A stretch of 64,000 nt of DNA from Chenopodium formosanum (GCA_024500155.1 CM044877.1:81824501-81888500), one strand, 5' to 3'. Positions 38,573 to 50,666 are shown, counted from the first letter of the stretch. Translations and numbers: made by a program. Notes: generated by a model from the sequence alone, not told the origin.

Positions 38573-40085
38573 TCTTTTGAGTATCGCAAATTCATTAACT
38601 ACAGAATATAAGAGAAATCTCTAATTATAGTTTAATACTCAAAGCAAAACCCCAAATTAATTTCATAATGCAACTCCATATCTTAGTATCTATGATATGA
38701 GAATTATTATGTACATTTTCCCAAGAAGTTGGTTGACAGGCTGACCTTGGTCTTTGGATAGGTTAAGGACTACTTTGGAACTGACATAGCTGACAGCTCT
38801 AACAATGGCAGAAAATTAAAAAGGAAATGATGATTATATTGATAAGATGAGAATTACAATAAATCAAAAGATAATTCCACTTTCGAGAGGTGAATTCTAT
38901 ATGAGCTTTGAAGTGGCTCACTCTCTCCCAAGTCCCAATAACAAACCACTCAATATTCAACATGTCCTTAATCCTCCTAATGAGACCTATCTATAAGAAA
39001 TCCCTCCTAACAAACCTCTAGCTTATTCCCTAAGTTACTACTAATAGACTATGACTAACATGCCCTTCCCCCATGACTCTATTAGTAAAGCGCACTCATT
39101 CTAACGGCGTACCTTTTGCTATATTGATTCCTTGCACTGCCATAAAAGGTAAAGGCAGAGAAACAAGGGAACCTACTAGTAGATGCAACTTAGACGCTAT
39201 CAATCGAAAAAAGCGAGACTACCAAACACTGTTCTTAACTACCACTGAAGACGTAACACCATTGAGGTTGCCCTCTTTGGAATTCAGATTGTTATTAAGT
39301 GCAAGCAAAAGGCTGCCTTAGTGCCTTCATCTTATTATTTTTTTAACAGTCCATTCAACCATCTCGTACAAGATGGAAGTAAGTAGTCTATCCATGGCAA
39401 ATCCTCTTAATAGCCAGGGAAATAGATACATAGTATCAACTTATCCTAATCAAAGCTAACAGATAGTTAAGTAAATTATACCTTTGTATGAGGGTAATAT
39501 TATACAAAGTATAATTACTGTGCCATTTTATTGGATTAGGAAGGTAGATGAATTTCTTATTGGTGTTAATGAATAATTTTTTATGCCTTCCTTATATCCT
39601 TTTAACTATCTATCAATATAGATAATCGTTCTTCCTTTTAAGAGTATTGCACTATGTAGTGTAGAGTGTTAAACAAAGTTCAGTCTCATACTCTCATGTC
39701 ACATGTAGCTTAAATTATACACGCTTTCTGTTCACAAGTAAAAGTCCACATCTTTTACTGATTGTAGTCAAATTTTTAAAATTTTGACTTTCAAATTAAA
39801 ATTAGTTAAATTGAATTATGAATCAGAAAATAATTCCAGCATCATCTGAATCATTAAAAAGTATTCTTAATACTTTTCTCATTAGGCCTTAAAACTATAT
39901 ATGGCAATTTGACACACAACTGTTGAAAAATCATGCCAGGAGAACAAACCAACTCTATATAAAAAGAAATCATCTACGAATAATAAATAAATAAATAAGA
40001 TGCAAAGAAGAATACTTACTATGACTCTTGGACAATTGAAAATGACAAATCCCTCCACAAAAATTTGGAAACGAACAAGGAGCGC
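38573..40085. other. Intergenic, right flank of the gypsy insertion and SVR7 3' region
   Basis: AT-rich sequence with no gene or complete element found. The part nearest 40085 is presumably the SVR7 3' UTR. Confidence 0.4.
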
Positions 40086-42143
40086 CTAACCAGAAACTTG
40101 TTCAGAGAACTTTTGAGACTCTAACCATGATTGTGCTGCAGCCTTCGTTGTCAGAAACCAGCCAAGTTTATCTGGAGCTTCATGAAATGGGGCATTAAGT
40201 TTCTTCAGATGAGCAACAATTACACCTGCTAATCCTTTTTCAGAGTACTTGTGCTTTCCATGTCCTGTATTGATACCAAGCAGCGGAGGAAGCTCCTCCC
40301 CACTTTCAACGGCCTTTTCCAAGTCAGTCGTCCAAACATGTAGTGAAGTCAAAGCAGCTCCAAGGGAAAGAGATCTCAAGTGCAAAGACCACTGAGTGGG
40401 AGTTCTGGACTGTAAATCTCTGTATATTTGAGAAGTGAGACCCAGATCCAAAAGCTCACAAGCTCTATTCAACATATTAAGGTTGACACATAAATCGATC
40501 AAGCAATTACAATAAGCCTTCGTTACATCAGTGCTAATTGAATCAAAGAGTTCAGATGCAGCCCCTCTAAAATGCTCTTCACTGGTTTCAGCCTCCAACA
40601 AAATCTTCACCACATTGCCAAGTTTCTCATTAGCCTTCACAATGCACTCTATGAGCTTATCCAATTCTTCTTTTGGTGTCTGTGTCATAACATTTAGAAG
40701 GCAGCCACAAAACCTATCATCAGGAGTTATACCCAATTCCAAGACCCTATCGAAAGTCCTCACTACATCATCTGTTCGATTGGCCTTCCCATAGCATTGA
40801 ATAAGCGAGGTAAGAACAAAGATATTAGGCTCAAAACCAGCTTCGACCATCTCATTTAACACATTCTCTGCCTCTACAACTTGTTTGTTACATGAATATA
40901 CTGTTATCATAGACGAAAATGTCCAGCTATCTGGTTGGAAGGTCCCGGAACTCTTCATCTCTTCATAGATTTGTACTGCTTCCTTAACATAAGCTAGATC
41001 AGCACACATTGCTAAAAGTGAGTTATAAAGAATAACATTGAGCTCTAGTCCTTTATCTTTCATTTCTTTATAAGTCTTGAGGGCATCATCACCATAACGA
41101 GCTCGACAAAAGGCACGCAAAAGAGCAGCATAAGTCCCCCAACTCGGGGAAACCCCATTGTTTGTCATCTCCTTAAAAATAATCTTGGCTTGCCAGGGCC
41201 TTTTGGCACGCCCCATAGCATCTAGCAATGTATTATATATAACCAAGTTAGGCTTCGCCCCAAGAGCCTTCATTTCCTCATAAACATTCAAACACCCATC
41301 AAAATTACCGGTCTTCCCATATATCTTAATCAAGGTAGAGAATGTGACAGCATCTATCATCCACCTCTCAGTCCTCGCACGGTCATACAAAGCAAATGCT
41401 CTATCCACATTCCCTGCCCTTCCATAGGCATCAATCATAGCCGAATACGTAATATCATCCGGTTCGCAACCGAATTCCGGCATCTTTTCAAACCACTCAA
41501 CAGCTTTATGGGGTAAATAACACAATCTACAACAGCTAATAATAGTAGAAAAGGTAGCATTATCAGGTTTAACACCTCTGTGAAGCATTTCGTCGAACAG
41601 CTTCTCTGCCCTATCTAATTCCCTACCTTTCCTCAAAACCTTCAAAGTAACATTATACAACACAACTTCCCTAACCAATCTGACCTTATTCTGGAAAAAT
41701 TGAAGAGCTAATAAAGCTGTATTTGGGTTTTTCATATTATTAAGAACAATAACAGCATCCTGTTCTACAACATTTTCCCCCAAACCAAACAAAACCTTAG
41801 ACACAGCTTCATGAGTAGCATCACATGAATCTAAAGAATGAGCAATTTCAACAAGAGAAGAGTACCTTGAATCGTATGATAGTTTGCGAAGCTGAGCGGC
41901 TCTTGGGCTTTTCGGGTTGACCCATATATAGCTTTTTCGGGTATCTGGGTTGGAAGAATCGGGGTGAATTTGAAGTGGGTCATTGAGAGAGAGTTGGGAG
42001 GATTTGACGAGGAAGAGCCTGGAATGGGAGGAGAGAGAATTGGGTTTGAGAGTGAGAGGAAGGCGAAAGGTTGAAGAAGAAGAAAAGGGGGTGAGGTGTT
42101 GAAATTTGGAGGGAAGGATTTGATAATCAGAAAGAGAAGCCAT
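40086..42143 (-). CDS. SVR7: Chloroplast PPR-SMR protein SVR7 (At4g16390 type)
   Basis: Single exon, 685 residues from the ATG at 42143 (MASLSDYQILPS). The frame is open to an ATG at 42236, which would add 31 residues unlike a transit peptide, so I prefer 42143. The N-terminal ~70 residues are Ser/Leu-rich, consistent with a chloroplast transit peptide. The conserved block KSYIWVNPKSPRAAQLRKLS follows, then about ten pentatricopeptide repeats (for example YNVTLKVLRKGRELDRAEKL, CEPDDITYSAMIDAYGRAGN and KPNLVIYNTLLDAMGRAKRP). A C-terminal SMR domain has WSLHLRSLSLGAAL and GINTGHGKHK. Known role: plastid RNA metabolism and translation, including ATP synthase transcripts. In Arabidopsis its loss suppresses var2 leaf variegation. 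Similarity to SVR7 runs the whole length, more than to the related SOT1. Confidence 0.93.
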   Translation of the reverse strand: MASLSDYQILPSKFQHLTPFSSSSTFRLPLTLKPNSLSSHSRLFLVKSSQLSLNDPLQIHPDSSNPDTRKSYIWVNPKSPRAAQLRKLSYDSRYSSLVEIAHSLDSCDATHEAVSKVLFGLGENVVEQDAVIVLNNMKNPNTALLALQFFQNKVRLVREVVLYNVTLKVLRKGRELDRAEKLFDEMLHRGVKPDNATFSTIISCCRLCYLPHKAVEWFEKMPEFGCEPDDITYSAMIDAYGRAGNVDRAFALYDRARTERWMIDAVTFSTLIKIYGKTGNFDGCLNVYEEMKALGAKPNLVIYNTLLDAMGRAKRPWQAKIIFKEMTNNGVSPSWGTYAALLRAFCRARYGDDALKTYKEMKDKGLELNVILYNSLLAMCADLAYVKEAVQIYEEMKSSGTFQPDSWTFSSMITVYSCNKQVVEAENVLNEMVEAGFEPNIFVLTSLIQCYGKANRTDDVVRTFDRVLELGITPDDRFCGCLLNVMTQTPKEELDKLIECIVKANEKLGNVVKILLEAETSEEHFRGAASELFDSISTDVTKAYCNCLIDLCVNLNMLNRACELLDLGLTSQIYRDLQSRTPTQWSLHLRSLSLGAALTSLHVWTTDLEKAVESGEELPPLLGINTGHGKHKYSEKGLAGVIVAHLKKLNAPFHEAPDKLGWFLTTKAAAQSWLESQKFSEQVSG

Positions 42144-42236
42144 TCTATTTCTGTGCAAATGATCTTCACCTGAATTCAGTAACACTGCAAATTTGCATAG
42201 CCGAGGCCTTATCAGGTTAGCTTGTAGCTTCCTCAA

Positions 42237-42732
42237 TCTTCATACGTCCAACTTCCATATGCACCCTTTATTTTATGGAATTATATTGAAAAATAGCTGC
42301 ATAGGCTATTGGACTAGTTTAGAGGTATAATTGACACTGTATTGCCCGCCAATATGGAAAGGTTATAGGCACGGTGTAAGTACGACACTATACAACATGA
42401 TATTGTCCGTGTTAAGCAATGAGTTGTCTTTATTGAGGACATGGCAGTTTCTGAGATATCGGAGGCCATAGGGCGAAGTAAGATATTGGGGCCCTATTTA
42501 TACTCTCTCGGTTTCATATTACAATACTTTGCCTAAAAATCAGATTAAGTACAAATGTCTTCTTTTTTTTTTTTTGGTTGAAATATACATAGCTTTTTCC
42601 TTGTAACAAAAATTTGGAGCACAATTATATTTTAAAAAGGTAGAGCGACTTGATAAATATTGTTCATTAAATGTTTGAATGATTCTTCTATCTTGTGTTT
42701 CATATCTAATCTCATTGGGTTTTTGGTGAAAA
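42237..42732. other. SVR7 upstream region
   Basis: Promoter-side intergenic DNA with a T12 tract near 42562. No gene found. Confidence 0.4.
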
Positions 42733-42741
42733 TATAATTTA

Positions 42742-43795
42742 GGAAAATTTGCCAAGAATAATACGACCTTTCAGCGGTCTTCCATAAATAGAACGACCTT
42801 TGGATTATTTCAAAATGGAACGACCTTTGGTACACATTTGCCATAAATAGAACGTGACCTGTTGGTAACCTGTTTAGAAGGTTATCAGTGACACGTGTCA
42901 CAATGTCGTTGGTCAATTTATTTAACAACTTTTTTAAAAATTTAAAATAAAAAAATACTTAAAAACTAAATAAGAAAACTGAAATTTAAAAATAAAAAAA
43001 AAACCTCCCCCTTGCAGCCACGCAGCAGCCACTCGACCACCATCTGCTCTCCCCCTCTCCACCCCCGGCCGGCGGCCTGATCCCTCTACCCGGCGACGGC
43101 GCACCCCTCCTGACCCAGATCTCGAGCCTACACGCCCCTCCCCTTCCCTTAATAAACCACCTTCCCTCCACCTTATAACCCCCTCCCTCCTCTTGAAAAC
43201 CCACCTCTCCTCACCGCGCAGCCGACTGGCGCCCCAACCTTTTCCTCTTTGCCGGCGAATCCATCACGCCCCTCTGGCGCCCATCTCCTATCCATTCCTC
43301 CCCTGAACCACCACTCGAAAACCTTAAAATCGAGTGGTGGTTTTAGGCTCATTGAATTTCGGGTGGTGGTTCAAGGGGAGTGGATGGGTGGTCGGAGTCG
43401 GGGTCTGGGTCAGGAGGGTACCGCCGACACTAGGTATAGGCTCTGGCCACCGACGGGTTTAGGGATGGGGATAGCAGGTGGTGGTGGGTGGCTGCCGAGA
43501 AGGGGGAGGGATTTGTTTTTTTCCTTTTTTTTTTAAAAAAAAAAAATTGAAAAAAAAAAATTTAATTTAAGTTTTATTTTTTATATCATATTATTAAAAG
43601 AAAAATGTTAAAATAAAATAAATAAAGTTTTAATCAATCACAAATGTGACACGTGTCCAAAGTAACCAAGTTATAGGTTTTTTGGTCTATTTTCGACAAA
43701 TGTATATCAAAGTTTGTTCAATTTTGAAATAATTTAAAGGTCATTCCATTTTTAGAAGACCGCTGAAAGGTCGTATTATTCTTAGCAAATTTTCC
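42742..43795. mobile_element. Non-autonomous Mutator-like (MULE) element with GC-rich interior
   Basis: The 1054-bp element lies between exact 9-bp target duplications TATAATTTA (42733-42741 and 43796-43804), the size typical of Mutator elements. The ends form long inverted repeats: GGAAAATTTGCCAAGAATAA at the left matches the right end read in reverse with one change. Similarity continues, more weakly, for well over 100 bases and includes the GACACGTGTC-like core in both arms. No transposase. The AT-rich arms enclose about 500 bases of GC-rich, pyrimidine-biased sequence with a perfect 13-bp hairpin stem (43306-43318 with 43330-43342). That interior could be captured host DNA. Confidence 0.88.
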
Positions 43796-43804
43796 TATAA
43801 TTTA

Positions 43805-44794
43805 TTATTTTTTTTTTAAAAAAAAAAAAGAGATAATGGAGATGAGTAATGTGACAAGATAAAAGGTGATTTTAAAAGAAAAAGTAAATGAATGGATTTC
43901 AAACCGTCAACCAAAATGAATGGAAGGGAATTCTTAAGCATCATCCAACCACCAGACCACACAAAGAACTATGTTCATATGAGCACATGAATTAGTTATA
44001 TTAGCTGATCTTGTGGACTCTAAGGCTCAGCGAAATGGGGCCCTTTATGGCCGTGGGCCTGGGCAGGCGTCCCGGCTGCCCTGCCTCAAATACGGCCTTG
44101 TTTTAGGAGATGCATGATAAAAAAAAAAAAAAAAAAAAAAAAAAATATCTCGCACGATTTTGGTTTTTTTTTTTTTTTTTTTTGCTGCAAATCTCGCAAG
44201 ATTTTGTCTTAGATATGTAAACACAACTAATTCCAACATGGTGGTATTGTCATGGCCCAAATCAATATGACAAGCACATTGGTGAGCTAGGTTATGTATT
44301 GACATGATTTTTAAAATTTGACACATGGAAGAAAGATTGACTTGCAATTCCATCCAGGTTTCATACATGGAACATTTGATCACGATTCACAAGACCCGTT
44401 TGCAAGTCACATGCATTTGCTTATCTCTATGGCAATTTTTTCTTTTTCTTTTTGGTGAAAGAGAGGGGCAAGCCCTTAAAAAGTAGCAAAACAAAACTAA
44501 CCAAACCCACACAGCAAAAACAAAAATAAACAAAGAAAAACAAAACAAGCCTAGACCATATTTGAACCTGAACTTATTTATCAACTACTCCTACATATTA
44601 TAATATACATTGGTATTGCTAATGTACGAGATAACTCTTATTTTTTCCCTTTTCTTTTTTAATAGAGAAATAACTCTTATTAAAGTGACATTTTATATTT
44701 GCAGGATATGCTAGAAATTTGCAGGATATGCTTTGCATGCAGGGAGGCCAATGTAGTTGGACCTGCGGATGAAATTGTACCAAAATATAAAGAG
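43805..44794. other. Intergenic with A27 and T20 tracts
   Basis: A GC-rich scrap at 44030-44105 (GGGCCTGGGCAGGCGTCCCGG) is followed by a run of 27 A (44119-44145) and, 18 bases later, a run of 20 T (44164-44183). The runs are separated by a short repeat of ATCTCGCACGATTTTG/ATCTCGCAAGATTTTG. Probably tails of inserted elements. No gene. Confidence 0.45.
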
Positions 44795-44813
44795 AACACC
44801 AATTCACAATGAG

Positions 44814-44910
44814 ACCAGCTTACCTTGTGGACTAGTGGTAAGAGAATGAAACCTCTGAAGTCTAGGTCTAGGGTTCAAGCATTGGTACCACCTCTCTTTC
44901 TCTCTAAAAA
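44814..44910 (+). mobile_element. tRNA-derived SINE with 19-bp target duplication
   Basis: Exact direct repeats AACACCAATTCACAATGAG flank the element (44795-44813 and 44911-44929). Inside are a polymerase III A box (TGGACTAGTGG, 44828-44838) and a B box-like GGTTCAAGCAT (44872-44882). The element ends in a CT-rich segment and a short A5 tail. Length is about 97 bp, small for a SINE, so it may be a 3'-shortened copy or a minimal family. Confidence 0.85.
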
Positions 44911-44952
44911 AACACCAATTCACAATGAGGCTGGACCTTAAAAAAGATCTTT

Positions 44953-45026
44953 CGACCACAGTGGGAGTCGAACCCACGACCTTTTGATCCGAAGTCAAAC
45001 GCGCTAATCCACTGCGCTATGCGGTC
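44953..45026 (-). tRNA. tRNA-Arg (anticodon TCG)
   Basis: Read on the minus strand, the acceptor stem GACCGCA pairs with TGTGGTC (one G-T pair). The anticodon stem TTTGA/TCAAA encloses CTTCGGA, giving TCG. The T arm is GTGGG-TTCGACT-CCCAC. There is no intron and no encoded CCA. A T6 terminator lies just downstream (44945-44940 on the minus strand). The SINE target duplication ends about 24 bases from the tRNA 3' end. Confidence 0.95.
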
Positions 45027-45262
45027 TCATCTTGTTACATAAGACGGAAGTGAGTACAACACTAGGGAGATCAACACTAAAAGATGTTTCATCTCAAATC
45101 AATAACACTTTCACTTTCATGTTGTACAGTTGTACACTTGTACTATGCTCCCTTAGAAAATTTATGGGACTCATCCAGCAATTAGATGACTTTATGCACT
45201 TTAGTGCACGTATTTTTTTTTTTGGAAGAATTCAGAAAAGTGATGATACAACAAAATTACAG
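45027..45262. other. Intergenic, upstream of tRNA-Arg
   Basis: No feature recognised. Confidence 0.3.
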
Positions 45263-45388
45263 GTGCGTTCTATTCACCTGATCTTATCTGAATTTATTTT
45301 AGTTATAAATTAAACTTGGTAGCCTTAATTAACCATTATCACAACTTATCTGAACTTATTAAATTTGAAATAAGGTGAACAAAACAGG
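45263..45388. mobile_element. Possible small MITE
   Basis: GTTCTATTCACCT (45267-45279) and AGGTGAACAAAAC (45373-45385) form a 13-bp inverted repeat with three mismatches around AT-rich sequence. The motif resembles the Tourist-like MITEs at 54.7-58.9 kb. No clean target duplication. Confidence 0.35.
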
Positions 45389-46826
45389 GTCTACTTCCAA
45401 AACTTGAATATAACCTACAAACCTTTACACCTAGCCTCTTGTAGAAAAGAAAAAATGTTTATTTAACCATTTAAGTCAATTAGCAACCATGTTATAAATA
45501 TGAAAGTAAATGTATATAATTAAAAATCACAAGACTAATTAAAAAGATAAAAAAGACACCAAAAATATTTTATACAATAATCACAAAATTCAATTAAAGT
45601 AGTAACCTAGTGCAATGGTTGGGCTATACACTAGTTAATCATTTTTTAGGGGTTACATGAAACAAATCAAGTCTTTAGATGATTAAATCTTTAAACACAG
45701 GCATATGATTGCTTTGGATATTAGACACAGTATAAATATAACTTTGACAAATAATGTAGTAACAAATTGCTATTAAAATCAAAATCAATGCTTTTGCACC
45801 AAATAAAAGATATAGAAAGTTGTATGAGAACATAGATAGAAAAGTGAAAAGGAGAAATAAGTGAATCATAAGTAAAAAAAGATTAGTTTCCTCACTGTTC
45901 GTGCACCTAATTTACTACTTTCGCAATCAAGATCTAGACCTACTAATAAATGGTGGTTGATTGTTACTTTATAATTGCTTTCATCTCCCTTTGTTGTGTT
46001 ATTACAGCAAAGTCGCACTTAGTTTCAAAATCCAATTCATATCACCTTATAGTACATTTTTATTTCATTTAATTTATTTATGGTCCTTGACACAACTTGC
46101 ACTATTAGTTTCTTTGGGACTAAAGTCACTCTTGTGGAAAAAGCCTAAACACATACTATCCTCCCAATTACCTCTTTCGTCAAAGATGACATTAAATACA
46201 TCGACCTTTTGGATTTGGTACCAACTTTTTATTCATCATACCAACAATTCAATTTTATTTTTTTTTATTTTTAAAAATAAAGTTGAGCATTTATTTGTAT
46301 CTTACGTTTTAGACTATGAAAATAAAGTAAGGTGATGTCTACACATGACTATATTATAGCGAGAATCTCACTCTTATAAAAATTAATATAAATTCAACTT
46401 TTGATCCAATGAATTCATTCATTTTGTTAGATATAATTATAGTATGAAAAGGAATAAATTAAAGAAAAGAAATGATCAACAGATCCAAGAGAGGAAGATA
46501 TAAAAAATGAGGACGTACACCTTGAAGCAATTGATTCATTAAGGTAAAGATGAATGATTAAATTTAGCGCACTAATTTAGTGCATAGAAAACGTGTAATA
46601 CCCCCCTTAAACAAAGTCACTATTGATAAACAACCTTATTATATATATTATTATTATCATTAAAATTGGTATAATCTCTATATTAACATGAAAATAAGCC
46701 TGTAAACTGTAAGTAACCTATAGATGTGCAATTAATTAACCCATCCCAGAAAGAAAAAAAAAAAGAGGTACCAATAAGCAAACGGTTTAAAGAGGGAATG
46801 AATTAAGAGGTTCGGTGAAAAACAGG
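45389..46826. other. AT-rich intergenic sequence
   Basis: 1.4 kb with no supportable gene. The 124-codon frame at 45961-46335 is low-complexity and lies in AT-rich DNA. Confidence 0.4.
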
Positions 46827-47869
46827 TCACATGATAGAACATGCTGAAGGATTTTCCTCGCTGAAATAATCGCAGCGACTAGCGCAGTAAGGTTGGGGTG
46901 GGCATGGTCGCCCGTAGTAACCGTACGGGTACCCGGGCCCAGGCCCATAACATGGCCCACCGGGCCTGCCTTCGTAGCAAGGAGTACAGCACATCGCTAC
47001 CGGAAATGTCTGTGGTGGTGGACCTGCTGGTGGATAGCCAGGCACCCATTGGGCCTGTGGCTCCGGTTGCTTTGGCGCGGGTGCTGGTGCTGGAGCTGCA
47101 GGCGCAGGCTTAGGTGCTTGCTCTGCTGGTGGAGCTGCCTTTGGAGCTGCCTTCGGAGCTGCCTCAGGTGGTGGGTCGGATTTCTTGGAGCCATTCTTAG
47201 AGCCGTTTTTTTGCATCGGTGGCGGCTTCTGATCGGGAGCAGGCTTAGGCTTCTCAGGCTCAGGTGCTGGAGCAGGAGCCGGAGCGGCCTTGGGCTGCTT
47301 TGGAGGCTCTGGTGCTGGAGCAGGAGCGGGAGCGGGAACAGGCTTAGGTTTGTCATGCTGGACTACTGGGGGAGTAGGCTTGGGGGGAGGCTTGATCTCG
47401 ATGCTCTTAATGGATTTGCCAGCTTTGCAGCAAAGTTTGTCTCTGATCTTCTCAGGACTGCAGCAAACCACGGTGATGGTCACCGTGTTATTCTTTTCAT
47501 CGAACACTTGGTTTCGTATTTCTCTTGTCATCAAATCAAATCAAATCACATAACTTAGTCCAGTATATAACTTATTAATTAAATCATGCAGACAATTATC
47601 GATCAGTATAATGATATTATTAATGAGGAATGAATTGAAGCTGCGCTAGAAGGAAGAGACTCACGAGGGAATTTGCAGAGAACTTTTTTAACCTTCCTGT
47701 AGCATTGACAGCAATCAAGATCAACCTTCAACACCATTGTTGTTACCTGATCGATCAACATATATACATTCAAATAATCAATTAATTAATTAGAATGTAT
47801 TTATATACAAACTAAAAAGAAACAAGATTGAGATGGAGGTAATACCTTTTGATCCTTAGAGCAAGTCAT
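46827..47869 (-). CDS. Proline-rich heavy-metal-associated (HMA) isoprenylated protein, Pi21/HIPP type
   Basis: Three exons: 47869-47846, 47746-47665 and 47521-46827. They are joined in phase and give 266 residues starting MTCSKDQKVTTMVLKVDLD. The HMA fold (about residues 9-75) has the cysteine cluster DLDCCQCYRKVKKVLCKFP at the metal-binding loop, then QIRNQVFDEKNNTVTI and SPEKIRDKLCCKAGKSIKSI. A long Pro/Ala/Lys-rich region of PAPAPAPEP type follows, then a Cys/Gly/Tyr/Pro-rich tail. The last four residues, CSIM, form a CaaX farnesylation box. Known relatives include rice Pi21, a proline-rich HMA protein whose normal allele slows blast resistance, and HIPP metallochaperones. The acceptor of exon 3 was chosen to keep frame and to restore the conserved CKFPQIR block. 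The alternating PAP/APA repeats may vary in length between alleles. Confidence 0.87.
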
Positions 47870-50240
47870 GGTTGGAAGTGAAAGTGATGAATGAAATGTA
47901 CAAATGAAATCAAAGAGGAGTGATCGATGATTATTATGTATAAAGCAACCAAGTAATAATATATGGTTGCTATCTAGCTAATAATATGAAAGGAGGGTGA
48001 ATTGATAGAAACAAGTAGCTAGCTAATTAAGGTAGGGAAAGACAAAGAGAGGTTGAGATTATTAGAGAGACTAATTGAATTGGAGGAAACAAAGGAAGTC
48101 TGGCCTGGATATTCTCTAAGTGGCCTGCTTTTAAATTGACTTAATGCCTCTCATTATTAACTACTTGTATGTCGTATCTACTACTTGAGCCCTACTCTCT
48201 CATTTCCAACTCTACTAATTAGCTAATACTTAATTTTTATTTTAAGAACCTAGGTATGTATAATAATAAATTAATAATGGATGTCTACATGAAAATTACA
48301 TTATTGTTAGGTTCGTTACCAATAATACTTTCTCTATACTTTATTCAAATTTTTAGAGTCATCGTATGTCTTCTTATTTTCCTACTTTTTCATACTTACC
48401 AAATCAAGCAAAAATAAATATGACCTTCTCTTTAGACGACATCATCAAAGTGATTCATATATATATTATACTCATAAATATATTACACCAAAATCGATCA
48501 TATTCTTAGAATGTTATATTGTTATTCTCAATTTTATTAGAATGAGATGATGGCATCCATTGATATTCTAGCTTGATTTAAAAAAGAAAATAATTGATGT
48601 CTTTAACAAAATTTTCTTTATTAAAGAAGAATTTATCTGAAAATTGGAATAGACAACTGCGTAGTACTTTCTACCTTTCTGCGTAGTAGTAAATGGTAAT
48701 GCTTGCTATAAAAACAACAAATAAGCAAAATCACGAAACAAGGGGAAGAATAAAAAGGTGTTTCATTAGTAATGATAACACAAAAATAAACAAGGGTTAG
48801 CCACGTATGATATCGGCGTTGAATTTGATGGAATTAGAAACCTTATTAGCTTGAATTGTCTCAAATGTCTTCACGTATGGATGGTGGGCTCATCATTGGC
48901 CTCACCCACCGCATTCCCATTCGCTCATGCCATGTGATTTGTGAATTGTGATTGCGTCTCGCTCTCACATCATATCCTTTGATTCCAACTTCTTACCTCC
49001 TAAATCCTAATCCATTCTTCCTTTTTCACATTTTAGCCCCATATCATACTGCTTCCATCCCTTCCTAATCCAATCTCTCATGCCATCGTACAAGTTGTTT
49101 TTATTTATGCGTAAAGTCTTGCACAAAATTGAAAAGAGGACATGGCAAATATACGATGATGATTTGTAACAACGATTGTAATTTTACTGAAAGAATGCTT
49201 TTGTTTTATTCAATTATCATGTGATTAATCTAATCGGAAACAGGAAGTTTAATAAATATGATTGTAATTTTATGCTTTTATTTGTACATTACAATATTGC
49301 GATATTAATGTATGTTAAACTTTTTTTTAAAAAAATTATAATCCATGTTAAACTTGTACGAAGCATTTTCATCTTTCCATGAAGGCATGCATAATATGGA
49401 ATTATGGAGTATTGTAATGTACTGACAACTATTTTATATACTCAGTTTTTTTTTTGAGGGAATATTCTCGGTATTTGTATGTAGTGAAATTATGATTATT
49501 TAATTTAATAATTAAAACCCCCAATAAAATCCCCATATTTACTACCTATCATAATTTTACAACCTCTCACCAAGAAAAAATTGAATTAACACTTAACTTC
49601 AAGCACCAATAGATCAATACCACATTTATATATACAGTGCAATAAATTAGTATAGTAGTAAGCTAGTAACTGATTATCATTATGTCCACATTGACATTAA
49701 CCCCACACAAAAAAAAAATTGGTCGGCCTCCATATGTCAAAATTGACGCAACAATGTTTTGAAAGTGGTTTAACATTTGTCTGTACAATAAACTCCATCA
49801 ATAAATTTACCAAAGTATCATAAAATTTTTTAACAAAATTACCAAAATACCACACAATATACATGTTTTAATCTTGTATATAATAGATATATACTTGCAT
49901 TGAATACCCTATTTTAATATTACTCGTATAATTCTGTCAATTTTTTCGTTATAATCATTCAATCTTTTAAATTTTAGGCATCTTTCACTTGCTTTTCCGC
50001 ACTCTACTATATAAAAGTATTAGGATTTAGGAGTACCTTCAATAAAACTTTATAACAACGGAGTAGAACAAAAAGAGTGCAAAGGAATAATTAACTCAAC
50101 AACTAACTGTTATTGTTCCAACAAATTTCATGCAAAACTTTGTTGGTACGTTATAAAAAAAGATGCAGGAAGATAGATGAGTTGGTAGATTTAGTTGCTA
50201 CTTAATGAGAAATAAGGAAAAAGTTAAGAATTTCTTATTT
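47870..50240. other. Intergenic, promoter side of the HMA gene
   Basis: 2.4 kb of AT-rich DNA without a recognisable gene, RNA or complete element. Confidence 0.35.
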
Positions 50241-50243
50241 TAT

Positions 50244-50244
<1 letters not shown>

Positions 50245-50292
<48 letters not shown>

Positions 50293-50293
50293 A
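50245..50293. repeat. T41 homopolymer followed by A8
   Basis: An uninterrupted run of 41 T followed by eight A. It could be the tail of a reverse-transcribed insertion on the minus strand, but no body is recognised. The length should be treated as uncertain. Confidence 0.7.
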
Positions 50294-50661
50294 GTGTACG
50301 ATCGAAACAAAAATTAGAAGGTACGTGAAGTTTCATGGTTGGAAAGAGTAAAAAAAAAAAAAGGGAAAATAAGCGAACCCCACATGGCCAGCTTTGTGTG
50401 TGCCCGTCGGCCCGCCAACATCTACCTTGGAATTAGTCCAACTCATTACTCATTTATCACAATCATTCATTTAAAGGAATTTTCGATTGAGTAGTTTCGT
50501 TTCTTGTATGATATGACCTCACCTCATTCATATTCAATTCCTAGCTTTAATTCCTACTACTACACTAATAGTCTTAGTTGTTACTTAGATCATAACTAAT
50601 ACTGTTCCCTCTATATCTAATTAAGTAAGTGCATCTGTTTGAGTTTTACGCTATTTACATA

Positions 50662-50666
<5 letters not shown>

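Noticed and set aside
43249..43536. 95-codon frame in the MULE interior
   Set aside because: Runs through GC-rich hairpin sequence into the element arm; composition explains the open frame.
46893..47558. Plus-strand 221-codon frame over the HMA gene
   Set aside because: Antisense shadow of the GC-rich proline/alanine codons of the HMA protein.
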